Source: Liopterus haemorrhoidalis
Taxonomy: Eukaryota > Arthropoda > Insecta > Coleoptera > Dytiscidae
Length of the DNA: 64,000 nt
Reading direction: 5' to 3'
NCBI GenBank assembly: GCA_963971575.1
Contig: OZ020623.1
Coordinates: 10,542,980-10,606,979, forward strand
Each line of letters starts with the position of its first letter. Position 1 is the stretch's first letter. The notes beneath the pieces were generated by a model, which did no database searches, had not been told where the DNA came from, and saw only the letters and a list, made by a program, of their open reading frames with translations. The translations under genes were made by a program, and so were the position numbers. Below, one piece after another: positions 1-10,451 of this stretch.

Positions 1-1272
1 TGTTATCACGTAACACAAATTCTGCATAAAGTTCAAGTGACTTTATATGCCGATTAGTCGACAGACAAACGATAAACAATTATAAGTATTTCACACAGTT
101 CTATGAAAAATTCAATTACGTCTGTGATGCACTAAACTTATCATTACCATCTTACAGTTCCCGATAACATCCTGTAACATAATATGAAATGAAAAACCGT
201 ATATTCTACAGCTATTTTCCTGAATGACACTGACTACTAAATTAATTTGTGCAGTAAAATTTTAATAAAAACAAAAATTTCTTATATTTAAGTAAAATAA
301 TCTTAATTATAAAAATGTTACTTTTTATTAACAAAGTTTTTCGTTTCGAAGACAAGTTCGTTCGTCAGTAAATGTTTTATTTTTAAAAACAGATGACAAT
401 TCTACACCCTTAATGAAAAACTCTTCATTTGGGGAAAATGATTTTCTTTTCATGTATTTTCCATTTTCCTTCTCAAATTAAAGACTCTCTCAATGATGTA
501 CAGTCACTGTAAATATTTTATCACGGAGTTAAATGCATATATTGTTCAGTTCAAAAAAAATCTTGGCTTTAGATTTTTATCCTGGGATTATAGACAAAGA
601 AGTTTACAGCATCTTACAGGAATTAAGAAGATCGTTTTTAGTGTCGCAAAACATGGTGTTGACGTTGATGACCAGACAACCCATGATTTCTTGCGTTTTG
701 CGTTTTGGGATGCGTACTACTAATTTTAAAAATATAGTCACCTTTATTAAAAACTAGCCAGACTTCAAAAGGATTTGTTTTATATTTGTTTTAGTTATTT
801 TAAAAATTATTTTGAAATAAATTAAATTGATAAAGAGTGTGGGTATCTTCACCTTTTTTTCATCCCCACGCAATACGTTTGTTATATTAAAATTCATGCA
901 TTTCAGTAAAGTTTTGAACTTTGAAGTTTAACTTGTTTTTGAACTTCGTAGCTAACTTTCAAATTCAACTTGGTAACTTTTTAGTTTTGTAAAATTCTTC
1001 ATTATAAGATGTCAAGAGGTAGCTAATTTAACAGTAAACCAAACTTGATTATGACAAATATTGTTCCAAAAGTCCTATTCACACGCTACAAACACTGCCA
1101 GTTATTAAATTTTAATCATAAAGACGATGAAATAAGCCTGATAAAATATATTCAATTCTATAGTGTTTTCGACAACTTTGTGTCAAATCAAATAGAATAA
1201 GAGAGTTTGGTAAACATGTGGTTTTAGCAAGATGGTACTATAAAGGGGTGTCACAAAGTAATACAGACACTA
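1..1272. other. Unassigned AT-rich DNA
   Basis: I see no recognisable gene, terminal repeat or tandem array here. Two overlapping short frames between 493 and 757 have no motif I know and look like chance reading frames in AT-rich DNA. Confidence 0.5.
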
Positions 1273-2502
1273 TACTAGGGGTGATCGGAAAGTTTCAGGA
1301 ATGAACTAAAAGAAATATTTGCCCGCGCATGTCTTTCATATGTTCTAAAAGCCTGATTTTCCATACAACTGCAGTCAAATTTCCCGAGAGATCATGGACA
1401 CAGTATAGTTGTGACAATCTACTAAAGAAACATTCACGTACATTTTCTTAAACATGATAAAAATCGGGCAGTGGTAAAACATTTCTTTTTAAAAGGCTTA
1501 AATGATAACGATTAAAAACGGAGTTAGACGAGTTCATGGTGGATCTGCTCCTTCATATGCAACAGTTGCAAACTGGATTGGAGAATTTAAACGCGGTCAA
1601 TCAAGCACAGAGGATGCATCACGTTCTGGTACTCCGAAAACAGCTCCCAATGAAGAAACGGTTAGAAAAGTCCACGGAATCGTGATGAACTATCGCCGAC
1701 TAAAATTGCGAAAGATAGCAGACATTTCATATGACTGCGTACATTGCATTTTACACCAACATTTGGACATGACGAATCTCAATGCAGTATGGGTGCCGTG
1801 TTTGCTAACAAACAACCAAAAGCAAGTGCGAATGACCATTTCTGAGCAATGTCTAGATATGTTCAAACGCAATTCAAAAGATTTTTTGCGATGTTTTCCA
1901 ACTATCGATGAAATGTGGATAAATCACTATACACTGGAGACCAAAGAACAATCAAAACAGTGGACAGCACGAGGTGAAACAACCCCGAAGAAGCCCAAGT
2001 TGATCCCATCAGCTGGGAAGGTTGTACCTATCGTCTTTTGGGATTCCCGATGAATAATTTTTATCGATTACTTGCAACATGGAAGGCAACAGGCAATTAT
2101 GCGTCGTTATTAGACAAATTTAACGAAGAAACCAAATCCAAAAGGCCTCATTTGACAAAGAAGAAGTCTTGTTCCACCAAAGTATCGCACCTTCCCAGAA
2201 ATCGTTAATTGCGATGGCCAAACTGCTTGAAATACGATTCGAATTAATCGAATATGGTCCGTACTCACCATACTTGACTCCCTTCGATTTCTTTCTGTTT
2301 CCAAAACTCAAATGGTTGTCTGGAAGTAAATTCTCACCAAACACTGAAGTAGTCGAAGCTGTAAATGGATATTTCGAGAGTTTAGATAATTCCTATTTTT
2401 CTGAAAGAATGAAAAGTCTTGAAAAACAACGAACTAAATGTATAGAGCTGAATGGAGACTATATAGAAAAATAAGTACAATTTTGCCCCACAAAGTTTTC
2501 TA
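1273..2502 (+). mobile_element. Mariner element, decayed, 3' end replaced
   Basis: The left end begins at a TA followed by CTAGGGGTGATCGGAAAGTTT, a plausible mariner terminal inverted repeat. The body encodes a broken transposase (separate entry). After the stop codon the sequence reaches a typical mariner 3' region (TTTTGCCCCACAAAGTTTTC) and then runs directly into a TAGA repeat that is the tail of a non-LTR element. The right terminal repeat is therefore absent, either cut off by that neighbour or lost earlier. Confidence 0.7.
1457..2473 (+). pseudogene. Mariner transposase pseudogene (M1)
   Basis: This is a remnant of a mariner DDD transposase, the enzyme that cuts and pastes the element at TA sites. 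The longest open part (1502-2053) holds the paired helix-turn-helix region, with VANWIGEFKRGQ and a degenerate linker WVPCLLT. It then has the first catalytic block TIDEMWINHYTLETKEQSKQW, where the aspartate is kept. A frameshift near 2053 moves the rest into another frame. There the second block reads FHQSIAPSQKS, so the usual HDN aspartate is lost (serine), while the third block PFDFFLFPKLK keeps its aspartate. The C-terminus CIELNGDYIEK is typical of the family. Loss of one catalytic residue plus the frameshift makes it non-functional. Confidence 0.85.
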
Positions 2503-2519
2503 GATAGATAGATAGATAT
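2503..2519. repeat. (GATA)n microsatellite, retrotransposon tail
   Basis: Four TAGA units. On the minus strand this is the TATC tail of the adjacent non-LTR fragment. Confidence 0.8.
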
Positions 2520-3115
2520 TTTTATTATTAAATATTATGTACTAAATTTTATCTTACAGTAATTAACTTACACTTAATAATGATTATAATTTTTGCCTTT
2601 CGGCTTAAAATCTACTCTCCTTCTCCTTTAGTTAATGTCTTCGTTGACTCCTTTCCTTAATTTCCTCCCTTCTGTTTTTCACTTCTTTCATCCATTCATA
2701 CCCCCTTCCTGTTTCATCCAAAATTTCCTTTCTCGTTTCCGTTCTGTGTCGTATTTCTTCACATTCTTGCAACAAATGTTCTATTGTCTCCTTACCTTCC
2801 CTGCACATTCTACATGTTTTTTCTTCCTCTTTCATCCAAAAATTATTGTCCCTCTCCTCATTTCCACATCTAAATCTCGCTATCACTTTTTTCTTCTCTC
2901 TACTGCCTTTTTCTGTCAAATACTGTGGATTTCTCACCATCCAGGTCTTTTCATGATTCCTTTTCTGATCTTGTTATATCTTGATTCTCTTATTTTTTTA
3001 TTTTTTTATCTTGCTCCGTTTGTTGTATGTCGATCATTCGCTCTGTTACTTCTTGCCCCAATTCTTCTCCATTCATTCTTTGTAGAGTTATGTTTTCTTG
3101 TTCTAAAAAATTTCA
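2503..3115 (-). pseudogene. Non-LTR retrotransposon 3' fragment (C-terminal zinc-knuckle region)
   Basis: On the minus strand, 2940-2632 encodes a basic 102-residue piece containing FRCGNEERDNNFW and CRMCREGKETIEHLLQECEE. A C-x2-C-x7-H-x4-C cluster of this kind sits downstream of the reverse transcriptase in Jockey/R1-type elements. Upstream (2941-3115), other frames continue the same protein with ESRYNK-like residues, so at least one frameshift is present. The 3' end on the minus strand is a (TATC)n tail at 2503-2519. The reverse transcriptase itself is absent, consistent with 5' truncation during reverse transcription. The plus-strand frame across this region is a shadow. Confidence 0.75.
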
Positions 3116-3394
3116 GATAACCCCTCGTACTGTCACCTAACAAATACACGCAGAATCTTTAATTCCATTTTCTTTTTTGTGATCAAATGATTTTATGATA
3201 ATGGACTGTCTCTAAAAATATAAGTTAATTAAAATTAATATGTCATTTGATATTTTTATGAAAATATTTCATTACAAAAAGTGCTTTAAATAAACGTTAT
3301 TCACGCTAATAAGCAATTTAGGATAAGCAAACTGTACAATGATCTTCGTGTATATTCATTATTAAATGAATTTTGACGTGATACCACGTCATCT
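3116..3394. other. Unassigned AT-rich DNA
   Basis: No gene or repeat recognised. Confidence 0.4.
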
Positions 3395-4637
3395 TACGAG
3401 GGTTACCTTTTAATTTTTTACAAAAACTAAGAAAGAAACATTTTTTTATTTGAACAAACTGTTTTATTGCTTTTCAAAATATACACTTTTGCATGTCTTC
3501 AAACCAATTCGAAACATTTTTTCCACTCTGAAGTTGGTATCTCAAAACCATGGTTTTCGAAGGCTTCACCAACTTTTTGAAGTGATGAAAATCGCTGTCC
3601 ACGTATTTTTTGTTTTACATTGGGGTACAAAAAAAATCGTAGGAGGATAAATCAGGTGAATACGGGCAATGAGATTAATTCGATGTTTATCTCTTTCAAA
3701 TAATCAATTGTTTGACGTGCTGTGTGGGAGTTGCATTTTTATGATGAAGAATGATTCGACATTTTTGGTTGTTTTTCCTGATTTTGTCAATGACTTCTGG
3801 CAAACAAATTGCTGTAAACCATTCAGCATTAACTGTTCTCCGATCTTCTAAAGGACTTGTTGCGACATGTCCAGTACAATCGAAAAAACAAGCCATCATT
3901 TTTTTGGAAATGCTTCGTGAACGAACAACTTTTGTGGGTTTCGGTTCATCTTGGAAGACCGTTGCTTAGTTCATATGAATAATTCCAAGTTTCGTCACCT
4001 GTAATGATGTTGTATACGGATTTTGCAGTGCCTAAGTTGAATTTTTTTAGCATTACACCAATCAACATGAGCCTTTTTTTTGCGTTTCGGTCAAATTATG
4101 TGGAATCCATCGGGAACAGATTTTTTATCAGCTATATGTTCATGCAAAATCGAATGTATAGCAGTTTGCGATATGCCAAAGGATGCCTCTATCTCACGAT
4201 AAGTCACAGGACAATCTTCTTCAATAATTTTGTGCACAGCATCGATGTTTTTTTAAATCACAACCGATTTTGGTGGACCTTCACGAGATTCATCACTGAC
4301 GGACGCAGGACCACGACGAAATTCTGCAAACCAATTGTAAACAGTCTTTTCTGATGGTGCTTCATTACCAAAAGTTGAACGAAGCGATTCTAAGCATTGT
4401 TGTTGAGTTAGGCCTTTACTAAAATCGTAAAAAGTCATCCAACGAAAACCTTCACGAGTAATATCCATTTTTTTACAAACTTTTTTTTTAACGCTCACTG
4501 CCAACAAACTACTAGGTCAGTTTATAAGCTGCCACTGATTTCACAATAACAAATGTCAAATTTTACGAATATAGTAATGACATTTCAATATTGCTATCTA
4601 GTAGTCGTTTGTAAAAATAAAAAATGCATTCCTCGTA
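3395..4637 (-). mobile_element. Mariner element, full length but decayed (M2 family)
   Basis: Bounded by TACGAGGGTTACCTTTTAA at 3395 and, inverted, TACGAGGAATGCATTTTT at 4637, with TA at both ends. The length of 1.24 kb is normal for an intact mariner. Related copies lie at 14370-14628, 22011-23140 and 30913-31166 on the same strand. The interior is a broken transposase gene. Confidence 0.8.
3530..4468 (-). pseudogene. Mariner transposase pseudogene (M2)
   Basis: The minus-strand start ATG at 4468 opens a frame beginning MDITREGFRWMTFYDF. It has the first HTH box (GLTQQQCLESLRSTFGNEA) and the second part SEKTVYNWFAEFRRGPASV, then breaks after about 70 codons. Further on, 3899-3696 carries GHVATSPLEDRRTVNAEW and the second catalytic block as HHKNATPTQH, where the usual aspartate is lysine. 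The third block near 3690-3600 is recognisable only across a frameshift. The C-terminus near 3530 (EWKKCFE) is also recognisable. Frameshifts, a lost catalytic aspartate and stops make it inactive. Confidence 0.8.
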
Positions 4638-5125
4638 TATAAAGACTTTAAATATCTCAAGAAAATTTTGATTTCCCACTTCAACGGAATCACTATATCC
4701 ACAAAAATTTTCTCGATACGTGGAAAAGTTAAAACAAATAATATAAAACAAAAAAATGTAACAATTCATCGATTCAAGATAGCAGAACAACGTGAAAAAT
4801 GAAAAGAAAAACTTGAAGACAATTTTCGAGCTATAACCATTGTGAAAACGTTTTTCTCGTAAACTGCAAAAGTGCAGAAACTGCACTTTTCCTCAACCTC
4901 TTAGATGACAAGTAGATACACTCGAGACAACTCAATTCATCAGTTAATTATTTTATTTTCAAGATAGAGTTCTAAGAATTAAATGTAATTATGGAAAATT
5001 CTCAGAATTATTATTGGAAGATTAAAATCATTGGAAAATTACAAATTTTCTAGACATGCAACAACACTGATTAAAGAATACGTAATAACGAATGATGCAG
5101 CTGTCAATTCTATGGCTACAATTAC
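4638..5125. other. Unassigned AT-rich DNA
   Basis: A 107-codon minus-strand frame (4886-4563) partly overlaps the mariner end and has no recognisable domain. I regard it as chance. Confidence 0.4.
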
Positions 5126-5129
5126 TACC

Positions 5130-5328
5130 GTACAGACAGACATACAGATACACAAACAGATAGATAGATAGATAGATAGACAGATAGACAGACAGGCTGA
5201 CAAACAGAAAGACAGGCAGACAAAAAGGGTAAGACAGACGGTTAGACTGACAAATAGACAATCAGACGTACAGACAGACACATGAGTAACGTTTTAAGGT
5301 TTTTGTTTTGTCATACCTACAAAACCGG
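5130..5328 (-). repeat. R1 dispersed repeat, 5' module with (CAGA)n/(GATA)n
   Basis: Read on the minus strand it starts GGTTTTGTAGGTATGACA, then AACGTTACTCATGTGTCTGT, then a long CTGT/TATC microsatellite. The same module occurs at 12689, 15725, 54551, 55653 and 56479 (plus strand) and near 45631, 57502 and 59934 (minus strand). The microsatellite gives long spurious reading frames on the minus strand (5281-5028) that should not be annotated as proteins. Confidence 0.75.
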
Positions 5329-5329
5329 T

Positions 5330-5432
5330 TAGACAGACAGGTAAACAGAGAGACAGACAATCACACAGACCAACAGACAGACACATGAGTGATCTTATAA
5401 GGATTTTTATATCATACCAACAAAACTCTAAA
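5330..5432 (-). repeat. R1 dispersed repeat, short 5' module copy
   Basis: A second copy, same orientation, directly next to the previous one: minus strand AGTTTTGTTGGTATGAT, a spacer, then CACTCATGTGTCTGTCTG. The two adjacent copies suggest tandem duplication or insertion into an existing copy. Confidence 0.7.
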
Positions 5433-6686
5433 AATAAAAATACTCAAACTTCAGCATACTACGTACTGCATAAACACAATGTTATGAGCCTACCAAGATG
5501 GCGCAGTCATCATATGCTGACGTCACACCGCGACAAGGTCAGACGTGTCTTGTTATCTCCCTATAAGCTCCCTGTTATGGTGTTTGAGAAACGTTCATTA
5601 AACATACTCGTTGAGGGCCATCTCTTTTCGCAAGTAGTAACTATGATTGACCAATGATTAATTCATAAATCGAGCTAACTTTGTTGTATAAATGGGTTGT
5701 GCTGGACGTAGTGAACGTTCCATGTCAACATGTCTGTTAATTAAGCAGATTCCATACAACTATGTAATATAACATGAAGTGTTGTCCATTTCGTACATTC
5801 ATTTAACTTTATATATTTAAATACTAACTTTGTGCTATTTAATTAATATTAATTCTTGTTTCGTTAATGTATCTTTTGAATGTTAGACTTTATTAATTTA
5901 GGTCTTTTAATCAAATTATATATCAAAGTTACACTGTTTTGTTTTGTTAAAGTTAATAATGAAACATTCGAATAAAGGAAAAGGATACTCTACACTTAAT
6001 TATAAAATAAGTATGTATCTGTGCAATTTTCATTCATTTAATCCACAGTCTACCAAGCCTGTGCTGCAACAAATACTCCGTAAAAGTATATCAAATACCA
6101 AATACCGATCAAAGTATGTAAAATAACAAATACTGTTAATCATCACTGATTAAAAGTATTTGAAATATCGTCACAAAGGTAATCCTAGATTGTGACACCT
6201 AGACATTGTGACGTAATTAAGTAATATTTGTCATGACGAATGAATATCGGAACTAGGTCAATCGGAGGTATAAGTAAATGGACATCGTATGGAAACCAGG
6301 CAGAGGAACCTAACCAACTCCTCTATAAGTTCTACTCAACAATGTGACGATCCGCGTAGCCATTACCGGGGGACAATTTTGACTTTAACTTTACATCCCC
6401 CAACTTTTCGCTTTTATTCAAATAACTCATATAATAAAAATCCTACATGGTCAAGACTTTTTGTATTTGTTGTTACCTAACTAGTTATTGACATAACTAA
6501 ACAATAATTAGTAGAAATTTAATTATTTTTATTCAACTGCAAATTATTTACAGAAAAACTATTATAATTAGATCTATTTTGACCAATATTTGGCCAAGAA
6601 ATGATTGTATGAGTTAAACTTATTACAATCTGCAACTTTTTTAATTCTTTTTACTACCATTTTTATTAATTTTATGTTTTTTATTC
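5433..6686. other. Unassigned DNA
   Basis: A slightly less AT-rich stretch at 5480-5650 contains AAGATGGCGCAG and TGACGTCA, but no gene can be supported. The short frames 5385-5657, 5944-6126 and 6289-6480 show no domain. Confidence 0.4.
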
Positions 6687-7437
6687 TACGAGGGATGTTT
6701 CCTAAATTTTGGGAATTGTGCTATAATTAAATTACGCAGAACTTATAGGCATTGTTATTGGTGCCAGACAAGTCTTGACATGTTTATGCAACTATCTAGT
6801 GCAATATTGTTCAGTCTGATTTAAGTGTTCGACTGATATAGTCGCGTTTTCATAGCACTGTTTTTGTAACCATGGAAGACGCAGCAAAATCTCAAAGAGC
6901 AATAATTTTCTTTTTGTGGAAAGGTGTGAAAACATCAGAAATTATTCAGCGTCTGAAAGGAGTATTTGGTGAGTCTCCAGAATCCAAAAATACTGTTTAT
7001 CGGTGGATCGATCGTTTTAAAACCGGTAGAACATCACTACAAGACGATCCACGCAGTGGGCGCCCAAGCACGTAAATGAAAGAAACATTACTGCCGTCGA
7101 AGGCCTACTGAAAGAGGACAGGCGAATGACTATTTGTCAAATTAGTGTGCGCCTAGGGATAGGTACACAAGTTCATGACATCTTGCATGATTGTTTGGGC
7201 GTTAGCAAGGTTTCGCCGCGCTGGGTGCCAAGGCTGTTGGGACCAGAACAGAAACTCAATAGGTCTGATACTTGTCGTCAACTTCAAGACGGCTTAAAAA
7301 AATTAGTTTATCATTGGGATAAATGTATTCAGTTAAATGGAGATTATGTTGAAAAACTACATTGTAATATTGACGAAAATTAACAAAATAATAAAAATTA
7401 TAGCTAAATTCCCAGAACTTTGGAAACATCCCTCCTA
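6687..7437 (+). mobile_element. Internally deleted mariner (M3), 751 bp
   Basis: Terminal repeats are complete: TACGAGGGATGTTTCCTAAA at 6687 and, inverted, TAGGAGGGATGTTTCCAAAG at 7437, with TA at both ends. The element is about 500 bp shorter than a full mariner because the catalytic core of the transposase is missing. A close relative with a different internal breakpoint lies at 47887-48635. With both ends intact it could have been moved in trans. Confidence 0.9.
6872..7383 (+). pseudogene. Mariner transposase, catalytic core deleted (M3)
   Basis: The ATG at 6872 opens MEDAAKSQRAIIFFLWKGV, a mariner N-terminal DNA-binding region with VYRWIDRFKTGRTSL. Compared with the 48-kb copy, four bases are missing after RPST at about 7072, which shifts the frame. 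The frame resumes at 7126 (ISVRLGIGTQVHDILHDCLG, then WVPRLLGPEQKLNRSDTC). It then jumps straight to the extreme C-terminus (LKKLVYHWDKCIQLNGDYVE). All three catalytic aspartates lie in the deleted segment. Only the DNA-binding half and the tail remain. Confidence 0.9.
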
Positions 7438-7943
7438 AATAACTTATTTCTATAGTTATAATGAAAATGTTGCTAAAAAAAATAAAAAATATACTAGTCC
7501 GTAGCTGCTATGGTTTACGAATTTGTTAAAGCTTCATACATCAAAAAACCAATTCAAATTTTATTTTTTTTTATGTCTTTTTTATAGTAACATAAAATAG
7601 CAATATACTTAAAAAATTCTGATTACAACCAATAAATTAAAAAAATCTTAATCAAAGTTAAAAAAATGGTTGTTTATATAACGTTATCAAACAGCTTGTG
7701 AAGTGCACTACGTTACAAAGTAAAAAATAAAAAAGAAAAATAAAAAAAAGAGTTTATCAGAAGCTCATAAAGGTTCATGTTTATGTATAGGGTAAAAATC
7801 GATAGGAAATCGTTAGAAACACTTACCACGCGAGAAGTAACTTCAAAATAAGCTTACCTGCAAATAATAAATTTATATTAATATTCAGAAACACAGTTAC
7901 TAAAATACACATATACAATTATGTTTTTTTAAAGAAGTCTATT
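7438..7943. other. Unassigned AT-rich DNA
   Basis: No gene, terminal repeat or array recognised. Confidence 0.4.
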
Positions 7944-8018
7944 GGCGACCGGCGTAGCGTAGTGGTAACACACGTGCCTTGCGTTGATAAGGTCCCAGGT
8001 TCAAATCCTGTTCAGGCA
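7944..8018 (+). promoter_or_regulatory. tRNA-like module (SINE head) with Pol III boxes
   Basis: An A-box-like TAGCGTAGTGGTAACA (7955-7970) and a B-box GGTTCAAATCC (7998-8008) lie 27 bases apart, the arrangement of an internal RNA polymerase III promoter in a tRNA-derived SINE. A T-arm with four of five pairs can be drawn, but I could not form an acceptor stem, so this is tRNA-derived rather than a working tRNA gene. It abuts, in opposite orientation, the tail of an R1 element (8088-8935). Confidence 0.65.
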
Positions 8019-8087
8019 TAGAATTTTCAACACGAAAAATTACAATCGTTCTGGCTAATTGCCTTAGTAGCAAAGGCCATAAGCCTG

Positions 8088-8935
8088 AAAAAAATTGATG
8101 TGAAGTGTATATTTTCACACATTTCAGTGTTTCGCAGGTATTTAGTAAGTGAATGATAATTATTTGGGATGCCAAAACAAATTTTATGTTGAAATATATT
8201 TTTTGTTAATTTTAATTCGAATGCCTAATACCATTATTTAGGTTTCTAAATATGTGCAGTATTTTTTTTTATATAGCAAGGTTCATTAAGATTTTGAAAA
8301 TTGCGCCTATGGCTTCCATTGGTTGTTTTAAGTCATAAACTCCGACCCTCTCATTTCGTGTACATTGAAACATTAAATTATAATTTAAACAACTTCTACT
8401 GGTTATTAACGTTACGCATTTAAAAATTAAATGCAACATTTGCCAAAATATAACTAGAATTTTGAAAACATAATTTAAGCAAAATAAAATGCAAAAAAAA
8501 AAACAGAAAAAATAAAATTAACAAGATTCGAACTCTAGTTTGCAAATTTCAAGGCGCACGACAAAACCAACTTCGCTACTAGAGCTACTGTTCTGGTGTG
8601 TTACATAGCGAATTAAATATTTAACATATTTTAGTTAAAAACACAAAAAATGCGTTATTTTCCGAAAACATAATCTGATCAAAAATTCCTGTTGTACTAT
8701 TCCGGTTCACACAAATGTACATTACTTAGAATTTTTTCAGATTTTTAGTTTAAACCATCTAGGCTACAGGGTGTGGGACAGTTGTTTTTTTTTCACAATT
8801 TTGGTAAAAATCACGTCAAAATAGTTTATTTTACAAAAATAAAATTTTGATCATTAATCCACGTACTAAGGACTTTCATTTGATACCCTACTCAGAATTT
8901 TAAAAAAATATATTTTTTTCGATGAGCAGATATTT
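8088..8935 (-). repeat. R1 element body, 5' module missing
   Basis: Reverse-complement relative of the long R1 copy at 12.9-13.6 kb. Shared blocks, in order on this strand: GCTCATCGAAAA, GAGTAGGGTATCAAATGAAAG, ACGTGGATTAATGATCAAA, a variable tRNA-like cassette (8520-8592), GTTATATTTTGGCAAATGTTG, and the tail ATACCTGCGAAACACTGAAA with CACACATTTC palindromic residues. The usual GGGTTTTGTAGGTATGACC start is absent; its place is taken by a pogo/Tigger-like terminus (8936-9027). Confidence 0.7.
8520..8592 (-). promoter_or_regulatory. tRNA-like cassette inside R1
   Basis: On the minus strand an A-box-like TAGCGAAGTTGGT (8578-8566) is followed by a B-box-like GAGTTCGAATC (8535-8525), then TTTATTTTTTCTG and a T/A-rich run. 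The corresponding position in the 13-kb R1 copy holds a different tRNA-like sequence. Confidence 0.6.
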
Positions 8936-9027
8936 GTTTATATTGTTGCTCGTTACTCGAGTCAATGCTCGTATTTAGAGACGAATTTTTCGCTCATACT
9001 TTCCTCGTATCTCGAGGTTCCACTGTA
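8936..9027 (-). repeat. Pogo/Tigger-like terminal repeat
   Basis: On the minus strand the end reads TA then CAGTGGAACCTCGAGATACG, followed by more TACGAG/ACTCGAG words. This resembles ends of pogo/Tigger DNA transposons, which insert at TA. The opposite end was not found, so it is a solo or truncated terminus fused to the R1 body. Confidence 0.5.
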
Positions 9028-10451
9028 CCTCATTTATTTGATGCTCATTTGTTTTTTCATTTTAATATTCTTATTAGTACAGTAAAATACTAGATCTTTC
9101 GTAATTTAACCTCCTTCGTATCTATTATATAAAAAAAGCATTGGTTAAACAGTTCTCAAAAACACCCTATATATTCGTTCACATAGTATTGAAATACACA
9201 AATTTTACTCCCAAGTAATTGAAAAGTTTTTAACTTTGAACAAAATTTTCAAGTTTCAACAAGTTAAAAATTGATTTGACACGGATCTGTCACTAGTCCC
9301 TTCGCTTCTTTAAAACATGTATTAAATCCTAGTTCAAATATTTATAAAAGTAAGTAGTAATTTTATTAGGTATAAAATAATTTATAAAGATGTAATTTAA
9401 GACTCTGCGTAGAGTTGCGAATCGTTTCCTTCGAGAAATAACACTCAAGGGTGGTCCTAAATATTTTAAAATGTCCTTACCCGACGTTCCTTGCGATATA
9501 TTAAATAATAATTTTAGATTTTTATTACAAAATGTGAAGGTAAAAATTGCACTGCAGATAAAAAAATATGCAGGAAAAGAATCATATAGAATCGAATTTT
9601 TAGTAAAAAGAATGTTGTGAAGTATTTATATTGTTGTAAGTACTAAATTAAAATACAGTATAAATAGTGAGCGCATTATTCTGTATTTAGATTATCAAAA
9701 CAATCCAGTCAAGGTGATATGAATAATTAACGTACTGATGTGTTTCTCTCTTACTCAAATTGGCAAAATAGTAAGAGAGATACTAATGAAGTTTGTCAAT
9801 CTATTTTGTTTATTGTTCAGGTATAGCTACGACAAACGTATACATACAAACGTGTACCGTAGGTTATCCCACCTCGGAGTTTGTCTGAGATTACTAATGT
9901 TTTCTAGTGTCATTCGTACTGAACCACTGGCGTCTAAAACTCTGTTTTGCTATTTATTTCATTAAATATGTCCTTTTCAGGACAATACTTGTATAATAAT
10001 ATTTGTTATCTTTTATTTAAAACAATATGAGTGTAAAAGGCAAAACGTTAAGAAAACAGTCTCATGAATTGGTTTATTAACCAATACGAATATTACCTAC
10101 GAGAACAAGAAAACAGACCTTTGTTAACTATACATGCAGTTCCACAGTAAATCAGCGTAAATTTGACGTCTATCACAGCGCTAGGTTCGGTTTGGTTACT
10201 ATGCCAGCGGATTGAGCTATTTACTTTCTAGTTTACTAATAAAACGTTATCTTAGGTTAGAAAAGTGTCATGTTAGTAGAACCGAGCGGAGCAGTTAATC
10301 ACATTATGGAAACCAATAATTAAAATAAATAATATTAAATGTTTCTGAATTTCTAAAGCCCTCAAGATTAAAATTTATGCTACACCAATTTTGATAGGCG
10401 TGGCTAAAATCTTAGTTCGGAACATTCGAATATGACCTTGACTGGACATCT
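9028..10451. other. Unassigned AT-rich DNA
   Basis: No gene supported. The frame at 9738-9965 has no recognisable domain and no family signal. Confidence 0.4.

Noticed and set aside
2635..3120. 161-codon plus-strand hydrophobic frame
   Set aside because: It is the antisense of a retrotransposon coding region recognised on the minus strand; its phenylalanine/leucine richness follows from the AAG/GAA-rich opposite strand.
5028..5281. Two overlapping minus-strand frames resembling repetitive membrane proteins (SVCLSIYLS)
   Set aside because: They are translations of CTGT/TATC microsatellite in two frames, not proteins.
5480..5650. Promoter with AAGATGGCG and TGACGTCA elements
   Set aside because: Single motif matches without a gene downstream or conservation evidence.
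7944..8018. A functional tRNA gene
   Set aside because: A and B boxes and part of a T-arm are present, but no acceptor stem pairs and the anticodon arm is irregular; called tRNA-like only. The same applies to 8520-8592, 13242-13320 and 13862-13928.
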